From positions 1-50,944 of IMG/VR virus record IMGVR_UViG_3300024429_000009: a DNA stretch of 50,944 bases, one strand, 5' to 3'. The DNA is from a virus. The notes beneath the pieces are model-generated. The model was not told the DNA's origin. It did not search any database and worked only from the letters and a program-made list of their open reading frames with translations. A program made the translations under genes and the position numbers. Below are positions 14,201 through 21,491 of this stretch, in pieces (the stretch's first letter is position 1; the number at the start of each line of letters is the position of its first letter).

Positions 14201-15672
14201 AGGTGATTCCAGATATTTTGAGCCAGTGCCTTCATATATGCGCCAATCTTGTTGATAAAATCACGAAACTTCTCGCTAGTCTTGTAGAAATAGATAAATG
14301 CCGCTACAGCCGCCGTTATTGCTATTATGATAAGTCCGATTGGACCCAGCATAAAATGAAAAGCTCCTCCCAATTTAATCATCCCTATTTTCAAAAGAGG
14401 TATTAAAGCAATCAATTTAGGTAAAATTATCAAGAAACCACCCAGACCTATCAAAAGGGGTCCTAGGACTGCTGCAAATTTGATGATACCTGAGCTAAGT
14501 TTCGGATGCTCCTTTGCCCAGTCTGACATTTTCTTGACAATATCGGTAATCTTCTCAATCAGGGGGGTTATCATCGGCAGGAGCCTGTCGCCTATTTCTT
14601 GGCCTAAGACTCCTATTCGTATTTTTGCTTGCTCGAAGGCGAATCCTGCTGCATTGATACCCTCTGTTTGTTCCTTGAAAGCTATATCAGTCTGACCTGT
14701 AACATCCATCATAGCAAGGAGCTTCTCTTTGTAGGTATCAGCCTGCGTCCCGGTCAATGCTAGCGCTATGGTTTGACCTTCTATCGAGGAAATGTATTTC
14801 TGCAAGGGAGTATTTGATTCATCAGCCTTTGTTTTGATAAGTTCAAGAGCTCCTGCTAAACCTAAATCAGCAAGCATAGCCTTTCCGCTTGCATATCCCT
14901 TCTCCTCAAGGAGCTTTATCATATCCGCAGTCGGGGCCATCAGGGATTGCATTACCCCCCTGAATTGAGTTGCTACTTCAGCAGCCTTACCTGTGACTCC
15001 TGTCCCGGTAGCCATTACTGCAAATAGTTCCTCTTGGCTCACTCCCATTTCAGCAGTCAGGGGTATTACACGGCCAATGCTGGCTTCAAGTTGAGGGAAA
15101 TCAGTTTGCCCTAATTTGACCGTCATAAAAGCCAAATCGCTGGCTTTCTGAATAGCCTCTTTAGAGGTATCACCGTATCCCTTGGTAACAGCCGACAAGA
15201 GGTTAATTGCTGATGTAGTAGTTGCCACACCAGCCGTGGCAGCCTTAGCTGATATTTCAAGAATAGCCACAGTATCGGCAGTGTCCCCGAACGCAGATAT
15301 GACCTGATAACCACCTGCCGCCAAATCCCCCGTAGCTTTTCCTACATCTACAGCCATTTCCTGGATTGCGCCCTTTAGTTCAATCACCCGGTCAGTAGCG
15401 CCTGGGATCAGGGTGGCTATGTTGGCCATTTCCTTATTGAAAGACATAGAGGACTTTATGGTCAAGCCTAGCGCTGCCGTAATAGCACCGCCGGCAACGG
15501 CCATTCCTATACCTACTTTCCTGAAGGTGGGAGCTAGAGCCTGAAATTTAGCCTGCATCTTGCTGACTGATTTACCAGTCATTACCTCTGCTGATTTCAA
15601 CTGAGACTCAAACTTGGCCATACGAGCTTGAAGCTCGACGTAGGCTTCTCCGACTTTTGTTCCTGCGGCCAT
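11233..15672 (-). CDS. Tail tape measure protein
   Basis: The protein has 1479 residues. Its N-terminus (1-340) matches the TP901-type tape measure core (SFNKEMANIATLIPGA, then GGYQVISAFGD). Hydrophobic segments follow near 395-470. Long helical regions, two exact-length 115-residue repeats plus part of a third, and two 26-residue DWG.AGRRNAQKLVE repeats near the C-terminus complete it. At the usual 0.15 nm per residue the tail would be roughly 220 nm long, which fits a siphovirus. It is preceded by the tail chaperones and followed by Dit. Repeats in tape measures are thought to change tail length. Confidence 0.96.
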   Translation of the reverse strand: MAAGTKVGEAYVELQARMAKFESQLKSAEVMTGKSVSKMQAKFQALAPTFRKVGIGMAVAGGAITAALGLTIKSSMSFNKEMANIATLIPGATDRVIELKGAIQEMAVDVGKATGDLAAGGYQVISAFGDTADTVAILEISAKAATAGVATTTSAINLLSAVTKGYGDTSKEAIQKASDLAFMTVKLGQTDFPQLEASIGRVIPLTAEMGVSQEELFAVMATGTGVTGKAAEVATQFRGVMQSLMAPTADMIKLLEEKGYASGKAMLADLGLAGALELIKTKADESNTPLQKYISSIEGQTIALALTGTQADTYKEKLLAMMDVTGQTDIAFKEQTEGINAAGFAFEQAKIRIGVLGQEIGDRLLPMITPLIEKITDIVKKMSDWAKEHPKLSSGIIKFAAVLGPLLIGLGGFLIILPKLIALIPLLKIGMIKLGGAFHFMLGPIGLIIIAITAAVAAFIYFYKTSEKFRDFINKIGAYMKALAQNIWNHLVWLKDNWGKIWKTIFEGLPKIAKNAFDNLITIFKWVWEFIKGWGSWLGKNFINVWKNMFSAVSTGLKNFGTNIVAQLGWLGQKMNPKNWFKKIERPDWTPLFDGLEAKWEEMPKIAELNLKKMTEGVKVYFEPLPELVEPVFKAIEEGAEGAGKAIDGMTTATEKYITTFDALQKGIGKVNDALDLVIVKLKEIGKVIMLPVYVFWGQFEKGALAVKEAWDDTSRGVNKATGEMVSTMYLAESKLAPIYDKFVDGIVGVGKAYKVVGKGIKKETKDMSKDVKQGLLAMKESWAETATSIEDSADDIVEAIVGMVDAVTLFWGKFKKGALAVKESWKDTRKGIDTESGKIVSTAYLAESKLTPIYDKFVDGVLGFGNAYKITRKVVEKEVPGIVGITTDGLLAMKEGWDDTARGIEDSTEDIIDSQIEMVDAVTLFWGKQKKGLLAIKEGWKEVADAAKDATDKAKKAVKTFAEIAAEEWAGAFESIARTAFSSFVDIIRGVKTMEEAFLDFAKKLQTVVADALLNLAIQAAAMGDAVGAVLLGLAALVVSLWDKMVAWLDGSAERARELEAALGDISHTTEILGEAFKDVGASLTGSINDAERAIRNLQQSQEDLALNTRDKLIKELDNYYDYRVLREMSLDELLALSAETRLKLEQGTLEEIAETAEETAEREKDAKISTLEAIEEAYKKEAEMIDKKIKLIEIEIKLMMAAALAEQGKFKEAEKLRKEAMHDLGKLLYTEEEMIERIEEAKDALRDSIPWWKKYGKEGEKSADIIRDALKRTGREMKLMEDSTDDARYGIEDWGDAGRRNAQKLVEGFEEARDAIEDWGEAGRRNAQKLVEEFEEVRIGIEEWGKEINKLPEKIEIGWDIPPFPEITIPKINIPVGWNIADFPKITIPKLPTAQIGIPNIPRTMPVLVHRKEAILTAPQAEEWRAGRGGLGGNVTFQRGAVIMRVQNLNTKADVEELVDLVETTMVKTIEKKSRGF
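12850..13600 (-). repeat. 345-bp tandem repeats inside the tape measure gene
   Basis: The units read [VL]FWG.F.KGALAVKE.W.DT at the start and GLLAMKE.W, then VDAVT, at the end, 115 residues each. Two complete copies and the start of a third are present. Plus-strand anchors lie at about 12890, 13236 and 13580. The equal period and close sequence indicate a recent duplication by recombination. Confidence 0.88.
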
Positions 15673-15715
15673 TATAAATTTCTCCTGTAATCTTTAAAAA
15701 TACACTTCCAGTATC

Positions 15716-15955
15716 TCAATCTTTCCATTTTCCCTCTCTAATTAATTTAGCTTTTCTTCGCGTTGCCATATCTCTCAATCTTATTATTTTTTGTTCCCGA
15801 GTTTCTGTCTCTACTTTCTCCCCGCTTTCTGCCTTTGCTAACTTTTCTCCATCCTTTAATAGCTGAAAGACCTCATGCAGAGTCATCTCCTTGAATTCAA
15901 CTTTCGAGCACCTATAAAATCTCTTCAATTGAGCAAAGACGTAATCCCAGTCCAT
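15716..15955 (-). CDS. Tail assembly chaperone, frameshift extension (GT-like part)
   Basis: This 79-residue frame, counted from its first ATG, is charged and helical and matches the usual C-terminal extension of siphovirus tail chaperones. It has no ribosome binding site of its own: GCTCTGGACT precedes the ATG. The frame is open upstream through 16000, where it meets the slippery sequence of the upstream gene. A -1 slip there gives a fusion of about 242 residues (148 from the upstream frame plus 94). It is therefore probably made only as part of the GT-type fusion. Confidence 0.85.
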   Translation of the reverse strand: MDWDYVFAQLKRFYRCSKVEFKEMTLHEVFQLLKDGEKLAKAESGEKVETETREQKIIRLRDMATRRKAKLIREGKWKD

Positions 15956-15978
15956 AGTCCAGAGCTGACAATAATAAT

Positions 15979-16443
15979 CTACGCCGTTACTCTCTTCACG
16001 TTTTTTCCTTTTTTTGCTTTAATTCCACCCATTACATAAGTTATGAGATCTCCTATAGCCTTAGGGCTACTCGCTACAATATCATTCGTTTCCTCAAGGG
16101 TCAGTTCAGGATGCTCTCTTCTCAATCCTATGTAGAGGATATAGGTCATTGCCTCATTGGAGGCCATCAACGGTTTTACCCTCTCATTATAATGCTTTTC
16201 TATTTCCTTCTGATTTTCCCCTTTGGTGCCCCACTCCTCGAACTGAAGCCTTCCTATCTCCGCAATAATCTTATTTTCACTAATCCCGGCTATCTTCATA
16301 GACTTCCCAACCTCACCTACATAAAGCGTCTTGAGATAGCGAACAATCTCGCCATAGTCTTGAGTAGTAACCTGTCTTAACTTATATTGTTTTCCCTTGA
16401 ACTCCACTGTTACAGGAGCATCAACAGTTTTGTCTATACCCAT
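15979..16443 (-). CDS. Tail assembly chaperone (G-like)
   Basis: The 154-residue protein lies between the tail tube gene and the tape measure gene, the fixed place for siphovirus chaperones. It opens with a beta segment (VEFKGKQYKLRQVTTQDYGEI), then continues in helices. AGGAG lies seven bases before the ATG at 16443; a GTG six bases upstream would be too close to it. Near the 3' end are two slippery runs, A AAA AAA and A AAA AAC, in the correct phase for -1 frameshifting. Confidence 0.85.
   Translation of the reverse strand: MGIDKTVDAPVTVEFKGKQYKLRQVTTQDYGEIVRYLKTLYVGEVGKSMKIAGISENKIIAEIGRLQFEEWGTKGENQKEIEKHYNERVKPLMASNEAMTYILYIGLRREHPELTLEETNDIVASSPKAIGDLITYVMGGIKAKKGKNVKRVTA
16000..16015 (-). 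other. Programmed -1 frameshift site
   Basis: On the minus strand the zero frame reads GCA AAA AAA GGA AAA AAC GTG. The heptamer A AAA AAC (16006 to 16000) is a classic efficient -1 slippery site, and a second, A AAA AAA, precedes it by two bases. After the slip the frame is open and runs without a stop into the 15716-15955 frame. This is the arrangement conserved in lambda G/GT-type genes. Confidence 0.85.
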
Positions 16444-16529
16444 AATCACACTCCTTTTTTATATTCTCCTCTCTAGGACTGAACGGCTCAAGGAGTTTCT
16501 AGCCCTATTACACCAGCCCTCAAAACCTA

Positions 16530-16952
16530 TTATGCGCTTGTGGACGCGACGGTCACTGCCACCTTACCAGTAGAGGAAAAAGCAAAGCTGATGGCTTGTG
16601 ATCCAGCATGAGGGGCACCTAATGTTTCCCCAGAAATCAAAACCCAACAAGAGTAAGTGTTACCATCCTTTGCCTGAAGCCTCAAATAGACCACCGTTCC
16701 ACCAAGCAGAGCATCCTGAAGGACTTTCTGACCTGTCGTATCTTGGAGATACCAAGATCCATCGAATGAACCGCTGAAGTCCCTCTTTCCAGCAATCCTA
16801 GTTTTATCCGCCTGAAACTTGGGAGTCTCTATTAAATCCAATGCTATAGTCGCAGTCCAGTTCCCTATCTCTGCAACTTCATTCAGGGGTGAGGAAGCAG
16901 CTCCTACATAAACCTTTCCGTGATATCCCGCAATTGCTTTTGTTTCGCCCAT
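16530..16952 (-). CDS. Major tail (tube) protein
   Basis: The 140-residue protein has the beta-rich layout of small tail tube proteins: GKVYVGAAS...EVAEIGNWTATI, then RDFSGSFDGSWYLQDTTGQ, and a C-terminal SFAFSSTGKVAVT strand. Its position directly upstream of the chaperones supports this. AGGAGGTG lies seven bases before the ATG, one of the strongest ribosome binding sites in the window, as expected for an abundant virion protein. Confidence 0.85.
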   Translation of the reverse strand: MGETKAIAGYHGKVYVGAASSPLNEVAEIGNWTATIALDLIETPKFQADKTRIAGKRDFSGSFDGSWYLQDTTGQKVLQDALLGGTVVYLRLQAKDGNTYSCWVLISGETLGAPHAGSQAISFAFSSTGKVAVTVASTSA

Positions 16953-17016
16953 TATTATTCACCTCCTAATACTTACCGAGTTTTACTGAAATTTTCATTA
17001 AACTAATATTAAAGAA

Positions 17017-17451
17017 CTAAATTTTGCTTTTTTCCATTTCGATTCGATATTCTAAAACATTATGATAAGTATCTGTATCATCCTCATATAGATCTCGAGG
17101 AGGTCCTTGCCTTTGGCAGAAAAATACCGAATATCCCTCAGCAGTTATCTCAGCCTCATCCATCGCTGTAGTAACCGCCTTTAATATAACTCCACAATGC
17201 TGGCCTCCCGATACATCATTTTCATTTTTATCTTTATTCTGGCAATACACATCTATCTGAATCAGCACTTCATCCTTCCATTCGGTAAAAGTGTCTTTAT
17301 TGCTACCGGTTACGATCCAGTAGAGGATATAGGGGTAGGATGCATCCTGGGGAGCCTTTTTGTGATAAATCCCTGTTACTAGATTGGTGATAGCTGGCAC
17401 ATTTAAGGCATCGTAGATCCCTATCTTCAAAGCGTTTATATCTATACTCAT
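17017..17451 (-). CDS. Tail completion protein (DUF3168-like)
   Basis: The 144-residue protein has the pattern of DUF3168 tail terminators: a helical start (ALKIGIYDAL), then YPYILYWIVTGSNKDTFTEWKDEVLIQIDVYC and a later VLEYRIEME strand. It sits just upstream of the tail tube gene. It would cap the tail tube at the head-proximal end. Confidence 0.78.
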   Translation of the reverse strand: MSIDINALKIGIYDALNVPAITNLVTGIYHKKAPQDASYPYILYWIVTGSNKDTFTEWKDEVLIQIDVYCQNKDKNENDVSGGQHCGVILKAVTTAMDEAEITAEGYSVFFCQRQGPPRDLYEDDTDTYHNVLEYRIEMEKSKI

Positions 17452-17479
17452 TCTTTACCTACTATCCTTGCTACTCTTT

Positions 17480-18601
17480 TCAAATTTTCCTCCAAGCCAC
17501 CATTGAACCCACGACATCGATTTTCTCTACCCTTTTGTCTTTTGATAATTCCCTCATTAGTTTTACTACGCCTTCTCTCTTAACTCCTTCTCTTTCATTT
17601 GCATCATGAAATACAATGATCCCTCCCCTCAGCACCTTTGGGAAATATAGCTCAAAATCCTTCTTGACGAACTCATATCCGTGGGCACCATCTATGAAAA
17701 GAAATTCTATTCTCTCCTTAATTTTATCACTTGCATCCTGAGAGCGGGAAACGATAGGAGTTATCAAATCATTCAATCCAGCTTTTCTTATATTATCCTT
17801 AAAAATTTCAAAAACTGAATAATCAGGCTGGGGTATTGTTATGAATTTTGAATCTCTACCATCAAAAGGGTCTATAGCATAAATCCTAGTTTTGTTTCCT
17901 GCTTTTGAGCCCCTTGCCAGCCAAACAGTTGATTTCCCTTTCCAAGAGCCTATTTCAACAATTATACCTTTTGAACAGTTCTTTGCTCTCTGGAAAAGAT
18001 ATGCACCTTCCTTGTCGCCAACCCATCCTTGGATGCTTTTAACAATTCTTTTCGTTTCCTCAAGTTCTACTTGATTCTCGCCCGTCAAAACCCCACTCTC
18101 TTGCTTTTGGAACACCGTCAATCCCGGGTTCTTCGGAAACACTAACCTCTGATCCCCAACAACCTCTGAAGCAAGCTTTTTAGGACCCGCCTTAACAACA
18201 GTATCATGTAAAACAATAAACCCACCTTTTTTCACAAAGGGCAAAAAAGTATTATAATCGAACTTAACCTGCTCGTATTTATGGTCCCCATCAATCAAAA
18301 GAATATCTATTTGATTATTCCAACTCTTAGCAAGCTCCTGCGAAGTTAACCGCTCAAAACATAGAGACGGATGAGAAAAGTCAAATTTCTTTTTAAGGTC
18401 GCAAGTATAAAGAATTCCCTTAGTCTTTTCAAGTCCGTACAAAAAAGCTCTACCTGAGTTCAAAGGTCCACTTCCAATCTCAAGCACAACCTGAGCATTA
18501 CATGCTATCACAAGGCCTGCTAGTAAACATGCGAATGGCTTCATATCTCCATACGGCCCTGTAGAATTACCATCAACCACTAATGCATCTAAATTGATCA
18601 T
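17480..18601 (-). CDS. Tandem two-domain SAM methyltransferase
   Basis: The 373-residue protein holds two class I methyltransferase folds of Methyltransf_24 type. Domain 1 has the SAM loop EIGSGPLNSG (41-50), IDGDH (103-107) and GGFIVLHD (126-133). Domain 2 has EIGSWKGKS (216-224), IDGAHGYE (303-310) and GGIIVFHD (326-333). The HD pair and GxH motif resemble enzymes that methylate sugars or small glycosides. The fusion of two copies is unusual. It is next to a two-domain glycosyltransferase and lies between head-completion and tail genes, so modification of virion or host glycans is a plausible inferred role. GAGGTAAGAG precedes the ATG. Confidence 0.85.
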   Translation of the reverse strand: MINLDALVVDGNSTGPYGDMKPFACLLAGLVIACNAQVVLEIGSGPLNSGRAFLYGLEKTKGILYTCDLKKKFDFSHPSLCFERLTSQELAKSWNNQIDILLIDGDHKYEQVKFDYNTFLPFVKKGGFIVLHDTVVKAGPKKLASEVVGDQRLVFPKNPGLTVFQKQESGVLTGENQVELEETKRIVKSIQGWVGDKEGAYLFQRAKNCSKGIIVEIGSWKGKSTVWLARGSKAGNKTRIYAIDPFDGRDSKFITIPQPDYSVFEIFKDNIRKAGLNDLITPIVSRSQDASDKIKERIEFLFIDGAHGYEFVKKDFELYFPKVLRGGIIVFHDANEREGVKREGVVKLMRELSKDKRVEKIDVVGSMVAWRKI

Positions 18602-18610
18602 TCTCTTACC

Positions 18611-20281
18611 TCAAACTACTCTAACTGCCTCAGCCGCATAAAATTTATGCAAAGGGTCCTTAGGATTCATCAAATCTCCTTTTCCTTCCTTCTTCCAAAC
18701 GAAGCCTTTTGGGTAAGATTCAAAATAATGCCTATGCAAACCTCCCTTGATTTCAGCTTTTGAGGATCGAGATTTTCTTTCTTCCAATTGCCTCTCTGCG
18801 AATTCCCTATAAGGATAATGGAAAATTACATTATTAAGTCCTTCCCTGCTCCTGCGCACACTATTCAAAATATAATGCGCACCCCCACTTAAGCTAACTT
18901 TCCTTTTATACTTGAATATCCTATCCGAGCAGGCATTAGTGGAGGAGAACCAGTAATCCTTATCATAGTAACGGAAAATCTTGCGAGGGTCTTTTTTCCC
19001 GAAATCTTCCTCACCTGTTGGTAAGAAAGTAACCCTTAGTTGATTGATGGCATCGAATCCTCTCCTGTCCCTATCCTCTATCAATTCTCTCAGGGTTGGA
19101 AATTCTAAAGTTAATGGAAATTCATCGGCATCCTGATAGATACACCAGTCAGGCTTTACTTGATCCCACTTCTTCATCTTAGCTTCGATAATCAGCACCA
19201 AATTGAGTTGTTCATGCGTATCAAGCTTCTCACAATCAATCCCTCTTTCCCTTAGGTATTCCCATGTTCCATCGGTAGAGTAGTTATCGAAGACAAAGAT
19301 ATCTATGTCCTGAGAAGCTAAATGATCAATAAGGTAGGGTAATATATCCATCTCATTGTAAACACAGACGATGGCTAGTATCTTGAGCTTAAGAAGCACC
19401 ATAGAATCGGTCTTCTTTTTCTCAATTATCGGTTTGAAGTATCCCGGAAAAAGCTTCAGGAAGAAAAGCGCTGTTTCCCTGTCAACTTTCCAATCAAGCT
19501 TTTTTCTAGTGTCCACCCCGAATCCAACATAAAACTCAAGCTCCTCCGTTGGCATAAAGCGAATATCAACTTTACTCGGCAACTTAAAGTTCTTCATTCT
19601 CGGCATCTTGTCAGGAAAACCCCAGCACTGTCGAAAAATCAACAGCTCTTCTCCTTGCTTCAGAGTTGTTCTTGCTTCCTTGCGAATATGGTCGTCATCC
19701 TTTCCATGCCTATCTATCTCTGGCCTCGATCTGTGAATAGTTATTGACTTAGGAGAATGGACAAACCGATTCCATTTTTTGCTCCTGACAGTTAACTCCG
19801 TATCACACCAATAATGAACGTACCCGGGATAGAAGATGTTCCCGTTTAAGAATTCCTCAACATATTTCCTAGAGATCAGCCCATGGGGAGCGAGCCTATC
19901 GTCGAACTCATCCTGGAAGGAGACCAGCCCCATTCCATCCGGGAACGACTCATTGAAGGTTAATACTGCCTCAATCAGCCAATTCTTCTGAACCTCGACA
20001 TCATCGGCTAGAAAGACTATGAGGGAAGAATCTGTTTTGTGATAGCCCTCATTGATTTTGCCAACATACATCTCCCGTTTTGATTTAACAATCTTTTTTA
20101 TCTCTCTCGTATGGGCCATCTCAAATTCATGTACTAACATTAAAGAATCAACGTCATCCCTATCCAAAATCACTATAACTTCCCAATCGGGATATTTGGT
20201 ATTCTCAAAGAGTGATTCAAGACACTTTGTCAACTTCTTATATCTTTGGCGTGTGGGGATAAGAATCGATACTTTTTCCAT
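18611..20281 (-). CDS. Two-domain glycosyltransferase (GT2 plus GT2-like)
   Basis: The 556-residue protein starts with a GT2 fold: VSILIPTRQR (4-13), LDRDD at the first nucleotide-binding acid patch and ADD (92-94) as the DxD-like metal site. A second glycosyltransferase domain starts near 307 (ILAIVCVYNEMD), with FDNYSTDGTWE and QDADEF near 384 as its DxD. It ends in a Lys/Arg-rich tail. No membrane segment is visible, so it is probably cytoplasmic. Its stop is ten bases before the methyltransferase start, and its own start directly follows the neck-protein stop. Together they look like a glycan-building module embedded in virion genes. Confidence 0.88.
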   Translation of the reverse strand: MEKVSILIPTRQRYKKLTKCLESLFENTKYPDWEVIVILDRDDVDSLMLVHEFEMAHTREIKKIVKSKREMYVGKINEGYHKTDSSLIVFLADDVEVQKNWLIEAVLTFNESFPDGMGLVSFQDEFDDRLAPHGLISRKYVEEFLNGNIFYPGYVHYWCDTELTVRSKKWNRFVHSPKSITIHRSRPEIDRHGKDDDHIRKEARTTLKQGEELLIFRQCWGFPDKMPRMKNFKLPSKVDIRFMPTEELEFYVGFGVDTRKKLDWKVDRETALFFLKLFPGYFKPIIEKKKTDSMVLLKLKILAIVCVYNEMDILPYLIDHLASQDIDIFVFDNYSTDGTWEYLRERGIDCEKLDTHEQLNLVLIIEAKMKKWDQVKPDWCIYQDADEFPLTLEFPTLRELIEDRDRRGFDAINQLRVTFLPTGEEDFGKKDPRKIFRYYDKDYWFSSTNACSDRIFKYKRKVSLSGGAHYILNSVRRSREGLNNVIFHYPYREFAERQLEERKSRSSKAEIKGGLHRHYFESYPKGFVWKKEGKGDLMNPKDPLHKFYAAEAVRVV

Positions 20282-20632
20282 TTATTTCCTCGCTATGATT
20301 TTTGCTATCTTGCTTTTATTTCTTTCCAGCCCGGGACGCATAAAAGGACGAGCTGCCATCTTGGAAGTCCCAAACTCTAAGGGTACTGCATAAGTAATAT
20401 TTGTTCCTACTCTTCCTACCACACCATGAGATGTTTTTTCTACCTCATGCGTGACCGACCTTCCCAGCGTTCCTGATTTTTTTCCTGGAGGCTCACCCGG
20501 GGCTGAGGGGCTTTTTCCTGTTAAGCTCTTCTTAATGTCTGCTTCCAAGAATAAACAGGCATCGGTCATATTTTTGACGGCCTTAGCCCGCATCTCCTCC
20601 TTGAGTTTCTTGCCATACCACTTAACATCCAT
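20282..20632 (-). CDS. Head-tail joining protein (HK97 gp10-like)
   Basis: The 116-residue protein matches the HK97 gp10 family: a helical N-terminus, then SPSAPGEPPGKKSGTLGRSV, GRVGTNITYAVPLEFGTSKMAARPFMRPGL split by short loops, and a basic end. It takes part in joining the tail to the head. Its stop is immediately followed by the start codon of the glycosyltransferase gene. Confidence 0.88.
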   Translation of the reverse strand: MDVKWYGKKLKEEMRAKAVKNMTDACLFLEADIKKSLTGKSPSAPGEPPGKKSGTLGRSVTHEVEKTSHGVVGRVGTNITYAVPLEFGTSKMAARPFMRPGLERNKSKIAKIIARK

Positions 20633-20633
20633 T

Positions 20634-20798
20634 TTATTTTCCTATTATGAAGAAAAAGATCGCTCCTATGGAAAATATCAAGGGAAAAATCTTCATCATG
20701 AGAGCATAGACTGGTTCTCTGGTCTTGATCTCCATAATTACTGAGGATACAATTCCTGCTGATCCTATTACCATTACTATCAGTCCGAAAATCTGCAT
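20634..20798 (-). CDS. Small membrane protein, 54 residues
   Basis: ATG at 20798 preceded by AAGGTG opens a 54-residue frame with two hydrophobic stretches (about 3-22 and 36-52) separated by a short charged loop (EIKTREPVY). It ends one base before the neck-protein start. The topology would fit a small holin-like protein, but its location in the neck cluster argues against a simple lysis role. No family is recognised. Confidence 0.62.
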   Translation of the reverse strand: MQIFGLIVMVIGSAGIVSSVIMEIKTREPVYALMMKIFPLIFSIGAIFFFIIGK

Positions 20799-20802
20799 AC
20801 CG

Positions 20803-20973
20803 TCACCTTCTTTTCAGTGCAAAATCCAAGTCGCTTTTAGTCATGTAATCTTGCGGGGAAGAATAGACTGCAATTTTCCTTTGGACTAGCAGATCTGCTT
20901 CTTTGTCATCTACTTCGGTTACGCTCCCTCGCCAATAATTATGCCAATCCTTTTTCAATTTAAGGAATATCAT
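20803..20973 (-). CDS. Small hypothetical neck-region protein, 56 residues
   Basis: The ATG at 20973 overlaps the stop of the head-closure gene (ATGA), and the frame ends four bases before the next small gene. The protein is charged and begins with a basic amphipathic segment (MIFLKLKKDWHNYW). No family is recognised. The coupling and tight packing support it as a real gene. Confidence 0.6.
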   Translation of the reverse strand: MIFLKLKKDWHNYWRGSVTEVDDKEADLLVQRKIAVYSSPQDYMTKSDLDFALKRR

Positions 20974-21491
20974 TCAATTTCGAGTACGTCTAATCTATAA
21001 AATCTATCAGCCTCATCCCAATTTTTGATCAATTCAATACCAAATTTCCTGGTCCCGAATTTCGCTCTGTCTTTTTCAGTAATCGGGATCGGGGGAACTG
21101 ACATAAATAGTCGGTGACTGGCAAATACTGTCTCCTTGCCTGCCGTAAAAAGCTCCCTTCCGGAATAGGGCTGCAACCTGCAGGCGGTATTCGCCAGACT
21201 AATAATATTGTCAATATCAGCAGTAGCCTCAGAGGTTGTACCAGTAATCTCTTCCTCAAGCTCAAAGTTCGTTTCGCTCTTCCCGTAGATCTCAAGGTAG
21301 CCCTCACCGACTTTACCCACCTTAGCAGTAGCCTCGCTTTTTCCTCCGGTGATGATCTCATGCTCTACGAAAGTTCCTGCAAGGCTGCTTATGTTTAATC
21401 TCTCTAGGTTAGCCCACTTATCGATAAACCCTCCCATGCCATCCGGGATTTTATACTTTCTTTGGATGTCAACTCTGTTATTGAAATTCAC
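20970..21491 (-). CDS. Head closure protein with inserted GATA-type domain
   Basis: The 173-residue protein has the start of SPP1 gp16-type head-tail joining proteins (NNRVDIQRKYKIPDGMGGFIDKW) and their usual end (YRLDVLEIE). About 55 extra residues (around 42-96) are inserted, with the pattern GGKSEATAKVGKV...L.I, then TNFELEEEITGTTSEATADI. The same element is inserted in the next upstream protein. Without the insert the length would be about 118 residues, as in the family. It is involved in closing the head after packaging. Confidence 0.78.
   Translation of the reverse strand: MNFNNRVDIQRKYKIPDGMGGFIDKWANLERLNISSLAGTFVEHEIITGGKSEATAKVGKVGEGYLEIYGKSETNFELEEEITGTTSEATADIDNIISLANTACRLQPYSGRELFTAGKETVFASHRLFMSVPPIPITEKDRAKFGTRKFGIELIKNWDEADRFYRLDVLEIE

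Noticed and set aside
16450-16529. Terminator between tail tube and chaperone genes
   Set aside because: Only a 5-bp CTCCT/AGGAG pairing with a long loop can be drawn, and no T-tract follows.
20634-20798. Holin
   Set aside because: Two membrane segments and small size fit, but it lies among neck genes far from the amidase. The same argument applies to the small membrane protein at 40190-40336.
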